Shown here: piece by piece, positions 1-8,028 of the stretch | Layout of the letters: every line of letters begins with the position of its first letter | How positions within the stretch are numbered: the stretch's first letter is position 1 | Position numbers and translations under genes: made by a program | Assembly: GCF_002394865.1 (NCBI RefSeq) | Contig: NZ_DGUZ01000013.1 | Span: forward strand, 1 to 35,552 | DNA length: 35,552 nucleotides | From: Fibrobacter sp. UBA4297 | Lineage (GTDB): Bacteria; Fibrobacterota; Fibrobacteria; Fibrobacterales; Fibrobacteraceae | Direction: 5' to 3' | The notes under the pieces: model-generated | The model's input: the letters and a program-made list of their open reading frames with translations, nothing else | What the model was told of the DNA's origin: nothing | Databases searched by the model: none

Positions 1-806
1 GCGCCGTTGTTCCCGTACTTGTACGAATAGTCCCTGAGACCGGTAGACTCATCGAGCTTGACCAGGAAAAGCCCGCCGCTCCACGAACCGTACAGGAGCC
101 ACAGGTTTCCGTCCTCGTCGTAGAACACGTTCGGGTCGATGCAGCTGGAACCATAGCCGCCATCCCACTTGCCCAAATTAGTGACACCGTTGTTCGCGAT
201 ATAGTAACGCTCGTCGATTGTCGAAGAACCGGTCACCTTAGCGTAGTCGGCATTGGCGGCAGAACCCGCCGTCTGCTTGTCCATCCCGCCGTAGACGACC
301 GCACCCTTGTACTCGTACGGCCCCTCGATTTTGTCGGATGTCAGGAGCACAATGGAACTTTTCCAGTCCTCGCCCGCCATCGAAAAGTACAGGCACCACT
401 TTTTCAGCTTCTTGTTCCACACGATATCGGGCGCCCACAGGTTCCCCTTGGCGGTCGCGGAATTCGTATGTTCCGCATAGTCGGCTTCCGCCTTGAACAC
501 GCTGTAGTAATCGTCCCTGGCCTCGTTGCCAGTGACATACACCGTGCCGCCCCTCGAAAGCTGCGGCGTAAACGGGGTCCAGTCCAGCATATCGCGGGAA
601 TATGCCGCCCCGTTCATGGTCCCGAATATGTAATAATACTTCGTCCGCGACTTGGCCGCATCGTTTTCAGGATACGAATTCCCGCCCGCGTCCTTATAGA
701 CCACAATGACGGAAGGATCGTGAACGGCGACCGAGGCCGCAAATGCGGCAACAGCCGCGAGAGATAAGGCGACACACGCCGCCCTGAATGTTTCCAATAC
801 ACCCAT
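1..806 (-). CDS. Secreted GH43-family glycosidase (arabinanase/xylosidase-like), 3' end cut by the window
   Basis: The minus-strand frame is open from an ATG at 806 to the window edge, giving about 268 residues; the C-terminus lies outside. An N-terminal hydrophobic signal peptide (about residues 8-27) precedes the start of a five-bladed propeller. HDPSV places the usual GH43 catalytic base at Asp30, and CIDPNVF gives the second conserved Asp at 224. WAPDIVWN and LWLLYGSW are also typical of the family. The general acid Glu would lie beyond the edge or in the unread part. The start is supported by GGAGTGTGGT directly upstream (807-816), nearly identical to the leader of the next secreted gene. 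GH43 enzymes remove arabinose or xylose from hemicellulose and pectin side chains; which activity applies here cannot be told from the fragment. Confidence 0.85.
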   Translation of the reverse strand, partial: MGVLETFRAACVALSLAAVAAFAASVAVHDPSVIVVYKDAGGNSYPENDAAKSRTKYYYIFGTMNGAAYSRDMLDWTPFTPQLSRGGTVYVTGNEARDDYYSVFKAEADYAEHTNSATAKGNLWAPDIVWNKKLKKWCLYFSMAGEDWKSSIVLLTSDKIEGPYEYKGAVVYGGMDKQTAGSAANADYAKVTGSSTIDERYYIANNGVTNLGKWDGGYGSSCIDPNVFYDEDGNLWLLYGSWSGGLFLVKLDESTGLRDYSYKYGNNG

Positions 807-980
807 ACCACACTCCTTTCCAGAGAATATATAAGAATCTACACTTTTCGCAATTAAAAGTCAATAGTTTTTTACACTATTTAAGGCGAAATGATGTTAT
901 TTCTACAATGTTTCACTAAAAAAAGTCCACATTTTACAAAAAAGAACACTTTCAAAAAAAAGCTCTGAGCCTCGTCAATA
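807..980. other. AT-rich upstream region of the GH43 gene
   Basis: This gap separates two minus-strand genes and should hold the promoter of the GH43 gene. It is A/T-rich with several A-runs. I see no convincing -35/-10 pair and no gene. Confidence 0.4.
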
Positions 981-1014
981 AAAAGCACCCCGGCATTCGC
1001 CGGGGTGCCTTTGT
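981..1014 (-). terminator. Intrinsic terminator after the HEGIH protein gene
   Basis: A perfect 10-bp stem (985-994 with 999-1008) and ATTC loop is followed, on the minus strand, by TTTTTATT. It lies just past the stop codon at 1029. The same GTGCTTTTTATTGAC tail recurs at the 6001-6035 terminator. Confidence 0.9.
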
Positions 1015-1028
1015 TTGGTATCATCTAT

Positions 1029-3419
1029 TTATCGGAAAATGCTTATCGATTTCGCCTCGCGGTAGCTACCCGTCGTGATTTTTACGATGTAGGTGCCACG
1101 CGGCATTTGGCTCATGTTGAGCGAACGCGTGTGCGAGCCTGCGTTTTGCATTCCCGTGATTTCTTGTGCGAGCAATGCTCCAAATCCATTGAATAGGCTT
1201 ATCTTCACATTGTCGCGATGCGGAAGCGTATAGCTGATTTCGAGATACCCGTGATGGAGCGCAAGGTTCATGTGTGTCGAAACTTTATCAAGTCCGTACA
1301 TCAGAGCTGTGGTCTTTCCGCTTTCGTCGCTTCCAGTTTCGTTGGTGATGCTAATCGTGACTTTGAAAAGAACCGTTTTCCCGTTGTACGAGAGCCCTTG
1401 CGTAAAGCTGTATTTTTCTCCGTTGCTGACGCGGTTGGGGTAGTGGCCTATCGCGAGAGTCCCGTTTGCCAAATCAGCTTCGCTGAATACATAGGCGGTT
1501 TCGCCCCATTCAACGACTTTGCCATCTTTGCTGAACCAATGGCCCGGTGTGTTTGCCGTGCTGTTGGTGACGATGTTTCCATCGCTTTCTAGTGCGAAGA
1601 ATTGTGCCTGTGTGAGCGTTGCTGTGGTGAGTCCGAGTTTCTTCGCAACCTCGCTGATATCAAATTTTGCGGAAATGGTGGCGTAGTTGTCGTCAATCGG
1701 AAGCGTCACCGTGATGGTATATGACGTAGCGCCGTCCGTGACGATTTTTGCGGAACTGCTGGAGCTCGCGGGCATCTCGCTGCTGCTCGAAGATTCCGGC
1801 GATACGGAACTGCTCGAACTTGTCGGCGCGTCTCCGATTTCAGGCCACTTGTAATCAAGTTTAAAGTCGTTGTAATATTTGACGTTTGCAGCCCCTGCGC
1901 CGCTTACACCTGCTTCGGGCTTTAGCTTGTAATCGTAATGCAACTTACGAATACCCGCGTTGCCGGTGTACTGATAATCCGTATTCACGACCACCGCAAA
2001 GACCATCTGCGAGCCATTTGTCGAAGAGGGCGTCTTGTCCAAGCGAAGCGTCGCGGAACCTTCGCCCGTAATGGGTTCGCTGTACACAGGTGTACCGTCG
2101 GTCGCGCGGTAGCACAGCAAGAAATTCATGTTCTTGTTATTGGAGTTTGCGCCGTTCGGGTAGAAGCTTACGGACACTTCCTTTGCTCCATTTTGCACTT
2201 TCAGCGGCACCACGTTCGAGCCAGACCAACCCGGAGTTGTTTCCTGATTCGGTACAAGGTAACCATTGCTTTCCGTTACCGTCTGGTAAGGCGTCATGGT
2301 CCAGGTGTAGCTTTTCCTGTTATTGTCCCACATGTCCTGTTCCCAGTAGGTGTCGCTTCCAAAATGCTGGTTCAGCAAATTCTTGATTTCGCCGGACCAT
2401 TTTTTCATGTCAAGCATCGCAAGCCTTGCGCGGAATTCGGTAATGAGCCTGCGCACGCCCGCATCGCCCAGCCCCTTGTCGAGACCGTATGTTTCAAGCA
2501 GGTATTTGGTCTTACCGTAAGCGTTTCCGTAAATCCAGCGAACAGCCCCCGTACCAATCCACGTGCCGATAAACGTCGGGAAGATGTTGCTGTACTGCGA
2601 GCCACCCAGCAGGTAACGCTGATTCTTGCCGGTCACGCCACCGCCATCGGCGCCGCCACCAGGGCCACCGAAAGTGCCGTCAATCAGCCAGCCCGAATAA
2701 GTTTCAATTGGCATAAACGGCGCAATAACCGTCGCCGCATTCAGAAATCCCATACCGCTGTATACACCATCGCGGTGGCTGAACATATCCTGCTGAATCC
2801 AGGTGTTGCCCGCTTCCTGGAACCAGTGCGCATCCTTTGCGCCGGGGTAACCATTCGTCATCGAGTGAATTCCCTCATGAATCATCGCATCCATCTGCGC
2901 CACACGATCGTGGTAAGGGCAACTTGTATTGAAACTGTACAGCGGATAAAACGAGGCTGCCACGGCCGTGTAGCCTGCCACCCATGTTTGCCAGCCGCCC
3001 GTGGTGTCCGTCTTTGCGCCACCGGCACACGTACCCGAACCGTAGTAATAAATGGCGCTGTACTGGCCTTCTTGCGCTTGGGCATCCGGCGCCCATCCCA
3101 TCTCATTGTACAAATACTCAAAGTCAGTATCGTACTTCTTGAGAATCGAATCAATCGTCACATCGGTAATGCGGCTGTCGCGATCCTTGCCCCAATAAAA
3201 CGCCCACCACTTACCGGCCTTCTTTCCGGTAACGCCCGAACAATTGTTATTGAACTTGGTCGGCGGCTTGATTTCGCCTAGGTTCGATTTGGTATCGTAA
3301 TCCAAATCTGAACGATAGCCGGGCCATGTGTAGGCATCGCCAGGTGCCGCGTAAACGTTAATGCTTAGGGCGAACGTCAAAGCCGTGCCCGGAATCCATC
3401 CCAAACAACTTTTTTGCAT
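1029..3419 (-). CDS. Secreted HExxH metallopeptidase-like protein with C-terminal carbohydrate-binding-like and sorting modules
   Basis: About 796 residues. The ATG at 3419 is preferred over one 12 nt upstream, because GGAGTGTGTT then sits as the ribosome-binding site. A signal peptide ends near VYA-AP. The N-terminal half (to about residue 540) carries HEGIHS at about 181-185, a zinc HExxH motif, followed by HWFQEAGNTW, whose Glu could be a third ligand; it resembles the uncharacterised DUF6055 family. Three poly-Ser blocks then make a linker. Next is a module resembling DUF4859 (GHWFSKDGKVVEWG, the GHYPNRVSNGEKY stretch). Last is a roughly 75-residue module ending in ISIFR that resembles type IX secretion sorting domains. 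The likely role is a cell-surface or extracellular peptidase or polymer-binding protein; substrate unknown. The metal motif is seen, the activity is inferred. Confidence 0.75.
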   Translation of the reverse strand: MQKSCLGWIPGTALTFALSINVYAAPGDAYTWPGYRSDLDYDTKSNLGEIKPPTKFNNNCSGVTGKKAGKWWAFYWGKDRDSRITDVTIDSILKKYDTDFEYLYNEMGWAPDAQAQEGQYSAIYYYGSGTCAGGAKTDTTGGWQTWVAGYTAVAASFYPLYSFNTSCPYHDRVAQMDAMIHEGIHSMTNGYPGAKDAHWFQEAGNTWIQQDMFSHRDGVYSGMGFLNAATVIAPFMPIETYSGWLIDGTFGGPGGGADGGGVTGKNQRYLLGGSQYSNIFPTFIGTWIGTGAVRWIYGNAYGKTKYLLETYGLDKGLGDAGVRRLITEFRARLAMLDMKKWSGEIKNLLNQHFGSDTYWEQDMWDNNRKSYTWTMTPYQTVTESNGYLVPNQETTPGWSGSNVVPLKVQNGAKEVSVSFYPNGANSNNKNMNFLLCYRATDGTPVYSEPITGEGSATLRLDKTPSSTNGSQMVFAVVVNTDYQYTGNAGIRKLHYDYKLKPEAGVSGAGAANVKYYNDFKLDYKWPEIGDAPTSSSSSVSPESSSSSEMPASSSSSAKIVTDGATSYTITVTLPIDDNYATISAKFDISEVAKKLGLTTATLTQAQFFALESDGNIVTNSTANTPGHWFSKDGKVVEWGETAYVFSEADLANGTLAIGHYPNRVSNGEKYSFTQGLSYNGKTVLFKVTISITNETGSDESGKTTALMYGLDKVSTHMNLALHHGYLEISYTLPHRDNVKISLFNGFGALLAQEITGMQNAGSHTRSLNMSQMPRGTYIVKITTGSYREAKSISIFR

Positions 3420-3612
3420 AACACACTCCATTTTTATGCTATTTAGAGAAATAATTTTTGGTGTGCCCTAGTGCAAGTTTTTAAGAAAAATGGAATGATT
3501 TTCTGTGTTAGAAACGTGTAAATGTGTAAGAAAAATTCATTGATTATGCTTGTTTAGTTATAATTTTGCTTAATTTCTTGATTTTTGTGTAAAAATATTA
3601 TAGTTTAAAACC
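3420..3612. promoter_or_regulatory. Divergent promoter region
   Basis: This AT-rich stretch lies between the minus-strand HEGIH gene and the plus-strand TIGR02147 gene, so promoters for both must be here. The part before 3613 has TTGATT and TATAGT-like hexamers but their spacing (15) is poor, so no exact promoter is called. There is no clear Shine-Dalgarno before 3613. Confidence 0.45.
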
Positions 3613-4464
3613 ATGTGCATTGCGCTTGAACACTTGTTTGACTATGACGACTTCCGCAAGTTCCTGCAAGACTATTTTGAGGAACAGAAGAAAATGCGGT
3701 CGGTGTTTTCGCATCGATTTTTTGCAGCAAAGGCTGGCTTCAGTAGCTCTTCTTATTGTCTGAATGTTATCCGTGGCCGTTTCAATTTGACTCCGAAATC
3801 CATCGAAAAAATTTCAAAGGCGATGGAATTTGAACCGTTGCAAAAGACGTATTTTGAGGCGCTGGTGCAGTACAACCAGGCGCAACAAGTTGATGAGCGC
3901 GAAAATGCTTGGAATAAGATTGTCCAGATTCGCAAGCAGATAGAATTTACGCATGTCACGACGCGTGAACAGGGGTATTTTGAAAAGTGGTATTACCCGA
4001 TTGTGCGCGAGTTGGCGGTATCGTCGGATTGGAAAGGTGACTACCGTGTGTTGGCGCGTTCGGTTGTGCCGCAGATAACGACGGACGAGGCACGCGATGC
4101 GGTGAAAATGCTGCTGGAATGGGGACTCTTGAAAAAAGAGGGTGAACGCTATGTTGAAACATCGCAAATGCTCGATGCTTCGGAAATTCCGCCAATGGCG
4201 TTGCGACGCATCCGTCATGAATATATGCAGCATGCGATGGGCGCCGTGGAATCTATGCCCAAAAACGAGCGCTTTGCGGCGTTCACGACTCTTGCGATGA
4301 GCGAAAAATCCTACAATTATGCGGTAGAGGTGCTGGAAGAAGCCCGCAAGAAGATTATTGCCCGTGCGGCTAATGATTCGGAAGTGGAACGCGTTTACGA
4401 AATGATGCTTGTGGCGTTCCCGATGAGCAAGAAAATAGGGAAGGAGGCGGAAAATGAAAAATAG
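3613..4464 (+). CDS. TIGR02147-family putative transcriptional regulator
   Basis: 283 residues. The opening (LFDYDDFRKFLQDYFEEQK, then SHRFFAAKAGFSSSSYCLNVIRGRFNLT) and overall length match TIGR02147, a family greatly expanded in Fibrobacter and thought to bind DNA through an N-terminal helix-turn-helix (about residues 30-65). The rest is helical and would be a sensor or dimerisation part. No signal peptide or membrane segment is seen, so it is cytoplasmic. The gene overlaps the following lipoprotein gene by 11 nt (ATG at 4454), so the two are translationally coupled. Function is inferred from family and context; the ligand and target genes are unknown. Confidence 0.8.
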   Translation: MCIALEHLFDYDDFRKFLQDYFEEQKKMRSVFSHRFFAAKAGFSSSSYCLNVIRGRFNLTPKSIEKISKAMEFEPLQKTYFEALVQYNQAQQVDERENAWNKIVQIRKQIEFTHVTTREQGYFEKWYYPIVRELAVSSDWKGDYRVLARSVVPQITTDEARDAVKMLLEWGLLKKEGERYVETSQMLDASEIPPMALRRIRHEYMQHAMGAVESMPKNERFAAFTTLAMSEKSYNYAVEVLEEARKKIIARAANDSEVERVYEMMLVAFPMSKKIGKEAENEK

Positions 4465-5845
4465 GCGAGTTTATCCAAAGTTGTCGCGTAATTGCGCTGC
4501 GTGCGTGATGTCGCTTGCGTTTTCTTTGACGTTCCTGGCTTGCTCGGATAGCGATGATGTCGCCGGTGGAGTGACCGATATCGGAAATTCAATTGCGGAT
4601 TTGTCTGATACGCTGAGGTATTCCGGTGTAGTGCAGGACTTGCAGGGGCGTGCTGTTCCTGCTGCGCGTGTCGTTGCCTACTTGGATAATTCGAAAGAAA
4701 TTGTGGATTCGCTTGAAACGGTCGCTGATTCTACAGGGTTCTTTAAGCTAGGTCCGATTTCGAGGATTTCGGCGAAAGGTTCTCCGCGTTTCTATGCGGA
4801 ATCCAAAGGACTGTCCGGTTTGCGTGGCGATGGACTCTCTGACGTAAGGTTGGATACGATTTGCATTGCTGCGCACAAAACTTTAAGTGGAAAAATTGCC
4901 GACGCGACATCTGGTTATATGCGCATTCAGGGAACTCATTTGCGTTCTCCTATCAGTGAAGATGGTTCGTTTGCATTTGATTCTATCCCGGCGGGCTATA
5001 GAATGGATCTTGTGTACGTGCGAGGTGATTCGGCAATTGCGCAGCTCGAATTCACGGCGCTGGAATCGAAGGATTCGCTTAAGTTGCCTGAACTTTCGGT
5101 CAATGGGGAATGGCTTACGAGCAACGATATGCCTGTTATTGCGGATTACTACGGCTTCCATTATTACCTTCCGTATGATTATTATCTCCCGAATGGGTTT
5201 GGCAACCCGGAAATTAAAGTTTATCTCGGCATGGGAAGAGATGTCAACGTACTCAACCACGATTCTTCCGTTGCAGGTAACGTAAATTATGTGGAGGGGA
5301 TTGACGGCAAGGCAGTGCTCCTGGAACCGGGCCAGTTTATCGATCTCGACACGCTTGACCCCACGGGTGGCAACTTCACGCTTTCGCTTTGGACTAAGTG
5401 GGGTGGCCCCAACGGCGAGCACCAGGTGCTGTTCTGCCAGCGAGCTTATTGGAGTGATTCTACATCGCGATTCCAGTGGCATTATGAGGTGAAGAGCGGA
5501 ACATTTGCCGTAATGAAGGGTATGCCGGACTACCCTGGGGCGGTGTATTTCGGGGATTCAACATCCGTGCCTGTCGGGGAGTGGGCTTTCCTTGTGCTCG
5601 TTTCCAAGAATCACATGGTGAGCATGTATGTGAACGGTAAAGCGGTAGCAATTGCGGGTTCCGATGGAACTGAATTTGCAGGGGAATTTGTGCCGAACGA
5701 GCTGAATCGTAACGTCCCCTTCCGCATCGGTGGCGATGAAATCGAGACTGAAACCTGGAATGGTGTGATTGACGAAGTTCGCGTTGAATCAATCGCCCGT
5801 AGCCCAGAATGGATCAATGCCATGTATGGGCGGCTGAAGCCTTAA
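4454..5845 (+). CDS. Lipoprotein with carboxypeptidase-regulatory-like and LamG/concanavalin-like domains
   Basis: 463 residues. A basic N-terminus and hydrophobic stretch end in a lipobox (TFLAC, Cys about 30), so this should be a lipid-anchored envelope protein. Residues about 53-110 (SGVVQDLQGRAVPAARVVAYLD, then DSTGFFKLGPI) look like a carboxypeptidase-regulatory-like beta-sandwich. From about 275 to the end, the pattern FTLSLWTKWGG, FLVLVSKNHMVSMYVNGK and WNGVIDEVRVESIARSPEWI is that of a LamG/concanavalin-like jelly roll, often glycan-binding. It overlaps the regulator gene by 11 nt and probably shares its mRNA. It may be a sensor or effector partner of that regulator. No catalytic motif is seen. 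Confidence 0.75.
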   Translation: MKNRRVYPKLSRNCAACVMSLAFSLTFLACSDSDDVAGGVTDIGNSIADLSDTLRYSGVVQDLQGRAVPAARVVAYLDNSKEIVDSLETVADSTGFFKLGPISRISAKGSPRFYAESKGLSGLRGDGLSDVRLDTICIAAHKTLSGKIADATSGYMRIQGTHLRSPISEDGSFAFDSIPAGYRMDLVYVRGDSAIAQLEFTALESKDSLKLPELSVNGEWLTSNDMPVIADYYGFHYYLPYDYYLPNGFGNPEIKVYLGMGRDVNVLNHDSSVAGNVNYVEGIDGKAVLLEPGQFIDLDTLDPTGGNFTLSLWTKWGGPNGEHQVLFCQRAYWSDSTSRFQWHYEVKSGTFAVMKGMPDYPGAVYFGDSTSVPVGEWAFLVLVSKNHMVSMYVNGKAVAIAGSDGTEFAGEFVPNELNRNVPFRIGGDEIETETWNGVIDEVRVESIARSPEWINAMYGRLKP

Positions 5846-5892
5846 AGTGTGCGCGAAGCGTCAATTTTGCTTGCGCATGCTAACATGCTAAT

Positions 5893-6011
5893 GCGCTGAG
5901 CTTAGAATTAACTTCATCGAAAAAAGCACCCAAGCCGAGAGTCGCGGGCAAGCTTGCTTGCCCATGACCGAGGCGCAGTGCTTAGAATTGACTTTGTCAA
6001 TAAAAAGCACC
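5893..6011. repeat. Two copies of a 38-39-nt element, 80 nt apart
   Basis: Positions 5893-5930 and 5973-6011 are near-identical: both start GCGC, share CTTAGAATT, and end AAAAAGCACC. Between them, 5946-5963 forms a 7-bp hairpin (GGGCAAG/CTTGCCC). The second copy runs into the terminator at 6001-6035. A shorter relative (GAGCCTCGTCAATAAAAAGCACC) occurs at the 981 terminator. Confidence 0.7.
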
Positions 6012-6035
6012 TCGACGTTTGCCGAGGTGCTTGAT
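6001..6035 (-). terminator. Intrinsic terminator after the pectate lyase gene
   Basis: An 8-bp stem (6007-6014 with 6023-6030) is flanked by A and T runs on both strands; read on the minus strand it ends GTGCTTTTTATTGAC. It lies between convergent genes and could serve both. Confidence 0.8.
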
Positions 6036-6056
6036 TATTTGGATCGATGAGAACAG

Positions 6057-7817
6057 TTAAAATAAAACCCTGTATGGAATTTGCTTTTCGAAGCGGCGGC
6101 CTTTGAGGTCGTGGAACGTGTTCTTGCGCATTTGAGGCACGTTGCGGAATGTGTGGGCTTCTCGGAAAGCATCTCGAATTGCCGTTGTGGAATCTTGCGC
6201 TGTCTTGCTAGAGTCTTGTGCCGTTTCGCTGGAGTCTCGCGGCTGTTCCGGCGGCTCGCTTGCGTTTGCGGACTTTTCGACGAGTATTTCTACGCGGCCT
6301 GTGTATTCAGTGTTGTCGTTTCCTTTGACGGTGTACTTGAACGAGGCAAGTCCCTTGTAATTCTTGTCGGGGGTGAATCTTGCGGTGTAGCCATCTTTCT
6401 GCAATTCGACGGAGGCGTTTTCTGCGGCAGATACACTGTAGGTGGGTTTGACGCTTTGGAATCCGCGAGTGATTGTACGCAGGTCAAAATCGAGCGTCCC
6501 GTTGCCTTCGACTTGTGCATGCATGGCACCGAGCCAGTTGATGTATTTTTCAATGCGCACATAGCCGTCGTCTTCCTTGACCATGGCGTCGTCTTTGGCG
6601 GTGTCGTAGCCCATCGCATTTTCGAAGTAGTCGGGCATTCCGTCCTTGTCGCTATCTGTGGCGGGTTTGCCGGCAATGACTTCACCCCAGCCGTTGTTGG
6701 TCTTGAGGCCCATAGCGCCTACGGATTTTACGAGCGTGCCTTCCTTGCCGAGCGTGCCGACCTGGTGCCAGATAAGCGAATCAATGTCGTCGTAGGGGAG
6801 GACGCCACTTTGCGAGGTCACGTAGCGCCAGGCGCTTGCCGCACTCATTATCGGGCCCTTTGTCGTGAGCTCGTTCCACGGATTTTTCAGTTCTTCGCCA
6901 GGTCCCTGGTAGTAATAAATGCTTGTTGGCCCGCCATTGAGCACTCCGTCGCGGTTCTTGTCGATTAGGTTTCCGTTTGCGTAAATGCTCTGGTTTTTAT
7001 CGACCTGAAACCACTCGTTTTTGCCTTCTGGACCATAGACAAAGTAGTTGTTCACGATGTCGTGCTTGAATTTTGCACTAGTGTGTGTCGTGTAGCCCGC
7101 TTCGAAGTTGTAAAGGATGTTGTTGACGAAAATGTCGTTAATCTTGTCGAGCGGGTTTCTGTTGTGCGTATTCACGAAGGCGTTGTAGTACCAGGCCCAA
7201 GTACCGTCAATGGATTCGATGTGGGCGCCGAACTGCTGGCCAATCGGGTTTGCAATGAGCGAATTCTGCACAGTGATGCCTGTGACACGGTAATCTGCGT
7301 TGTCCGAGGAGCCTCCGAAGTTATTCCACGGAGCAAGTTCTACCGAGCAATGGTCCACGATGACGTTTTTGGCATCGTAGAGGTTGAGCGCGTCGTCTTT
7401 GGTGCTTGCCGTATTTTCTCCAGGTCGGATGCGCAAGTAACGGATGATGATATTGCTCTGCTTGCCTGTCGAAAGTTTTCCGCCGTGAATGGCGATACCT
7501 TCGCCCGGGGCTGTCTGCCCGGCAATAGTGATGTTCGACTTGATCGAAACGGCAGTTTTGATATTGATGATGCCGCCAACGTCAAAAACGACAATGCGGT
7601 TCCCTTGACTGACTGCATCCCGGAACGAGCCTTCGCCCGAATCGTTCAAGTTTGTCACGTGGTAAACGGTACCCGCGCGACCTCCCGTCACGTTTGCGCC
7701 GAATCCGAGAGCTTCAGGAAACGCGAGCGGCTCGGCACTCGCTCCTATACACCAAAACATTGATAAGCTGAGTGCCGAAACCGCGAATTTTCGCTTAAAA
7801 CCAAAATAATATCCCAT
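6057..7817 (-). CDS. Secreted polysaccharide lyase family 1 (pectate lyase-like)
   Basis: 586 residues from the ATG at 7817, chosen because AGGGG lies 8 nt upstream; a TTG two codons earlier is unlikely. A signal peptide ends near GASA-EP. FPEALGFGANVTGGRAG and VYHVTNLNDSGEGSFRDAV are the classic opening of bacterial PL1-like parallel beta-helix enzymes, followed by GQTAPGEGI, NIIIRYLRIRPG, KDDALNLYD and IVDHCSVELAPW. DSDKDGMPDYFENAMG is a short calcium-binding-like segment near residue 400. A beta-sandwich (about 440-520) follows, then a linker with two DSS-TAQ repeats and a short basic C-terminus (GRR) that may be a degenerate sorting tail. It should cleave homogalacturonan by beta-elimination outside the cell. 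Exact PL1 subfamily is not resolvable here. Confidence 0.85.
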   Translation of the reverse strand: MGYYFGFKRKFAVSALSLSMFWCIGASAEPLAFPEALGFGANVTGGRAGTVYHVTNLNDSGEGSFRDAVSQGNRIVVFDVGGIINIKTAVSIKSNITIAGQTAPGEGIAIHGGKLSTGKQSNIIIRYLRIRPGENTASTKDDALNLYDAKNVIVDHCSVELAPWNNFGGSSDNADYRVTGITVQNSLIANPIGQQFGAHIESIDGTWAWYYNAFVNTHNRNPLDKINDIFVNNILYNFEAGYTTHTSAKFKHDIVNNYFVYGPEGKNEWFQVDKNQSIYANGNLIDKNRDGVLNGGPTSIYYYQGPGEELKNPWNELTTKGPIMSAASAWRYVTSQSGVLPYDDIDSLIWHQVGTLGKEGTLVKSVGAMGLKTNNGWGEVIAGKPATDSDKDGMPDYFENAMGYDTAKDDAMVKEDDGYVRIEKYINWLGAMHAQVEGNGTLDFDLRTITRGFQSVKPTYSVSAAENASVELQKDGYTARFTPDKNYKGLASFKYTVKGNDNTEYTGRVEILVEKSANASEPPEQPRDSSETAQDSSKTAQDSTTAIRDAFREAHTFRNVPQMRKNTFHDLKGRRFEKQIPYRVLF

Positions 7818-7927
7818 AAACAACCCCTATATTGCAATATACTGCAAAAATAGTTTTGTTTTGGTGAAATCAGCCTGCCATTATTATAAATGGTTGTCTA
7901 TAGACAACGCCAATGTTTTTCAGTTTT

Positions 7928-7983
7928 CTACTTCCTACTTCCTACTGTCTACTGTCTACTGTCTACCGCCTACTAACTACTAA
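7928..7983. repeat. Heptamer array: eight in-register CTAC/CTACT-type 7-mers
   Basis: Eight consecutive 7-nt units all start with CTAC (ctacttc twice, ctactgt three times, ctaccgc, ctactaa twice). There is no insertion or deletion. It lies between the divergent pectate lyase and yceD genes. Confidence 0.9.
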
Positions 7984-8028
7984 TCCCCACTTGACCCCTT
8001 TTATGCGTTTTACTACATTTGTGCCACT

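Noticed and set aside
1938..3281. 447-codon plus-strand open frame inside the HEGIH gene
   Set aside because: It is antisense to a gene with a clear signal peptide, domains and ribosome-binding site; its own translation is basic, Arg/His/Val-rich and without family features.
1..8000. Polysaccharide utilisation locus of Bacteroidetes type
   Set aside because: No SusC/SusD-like genes or hybrid two-component regulators are present; the hydrolases stand alone with separate promoters and terminators.
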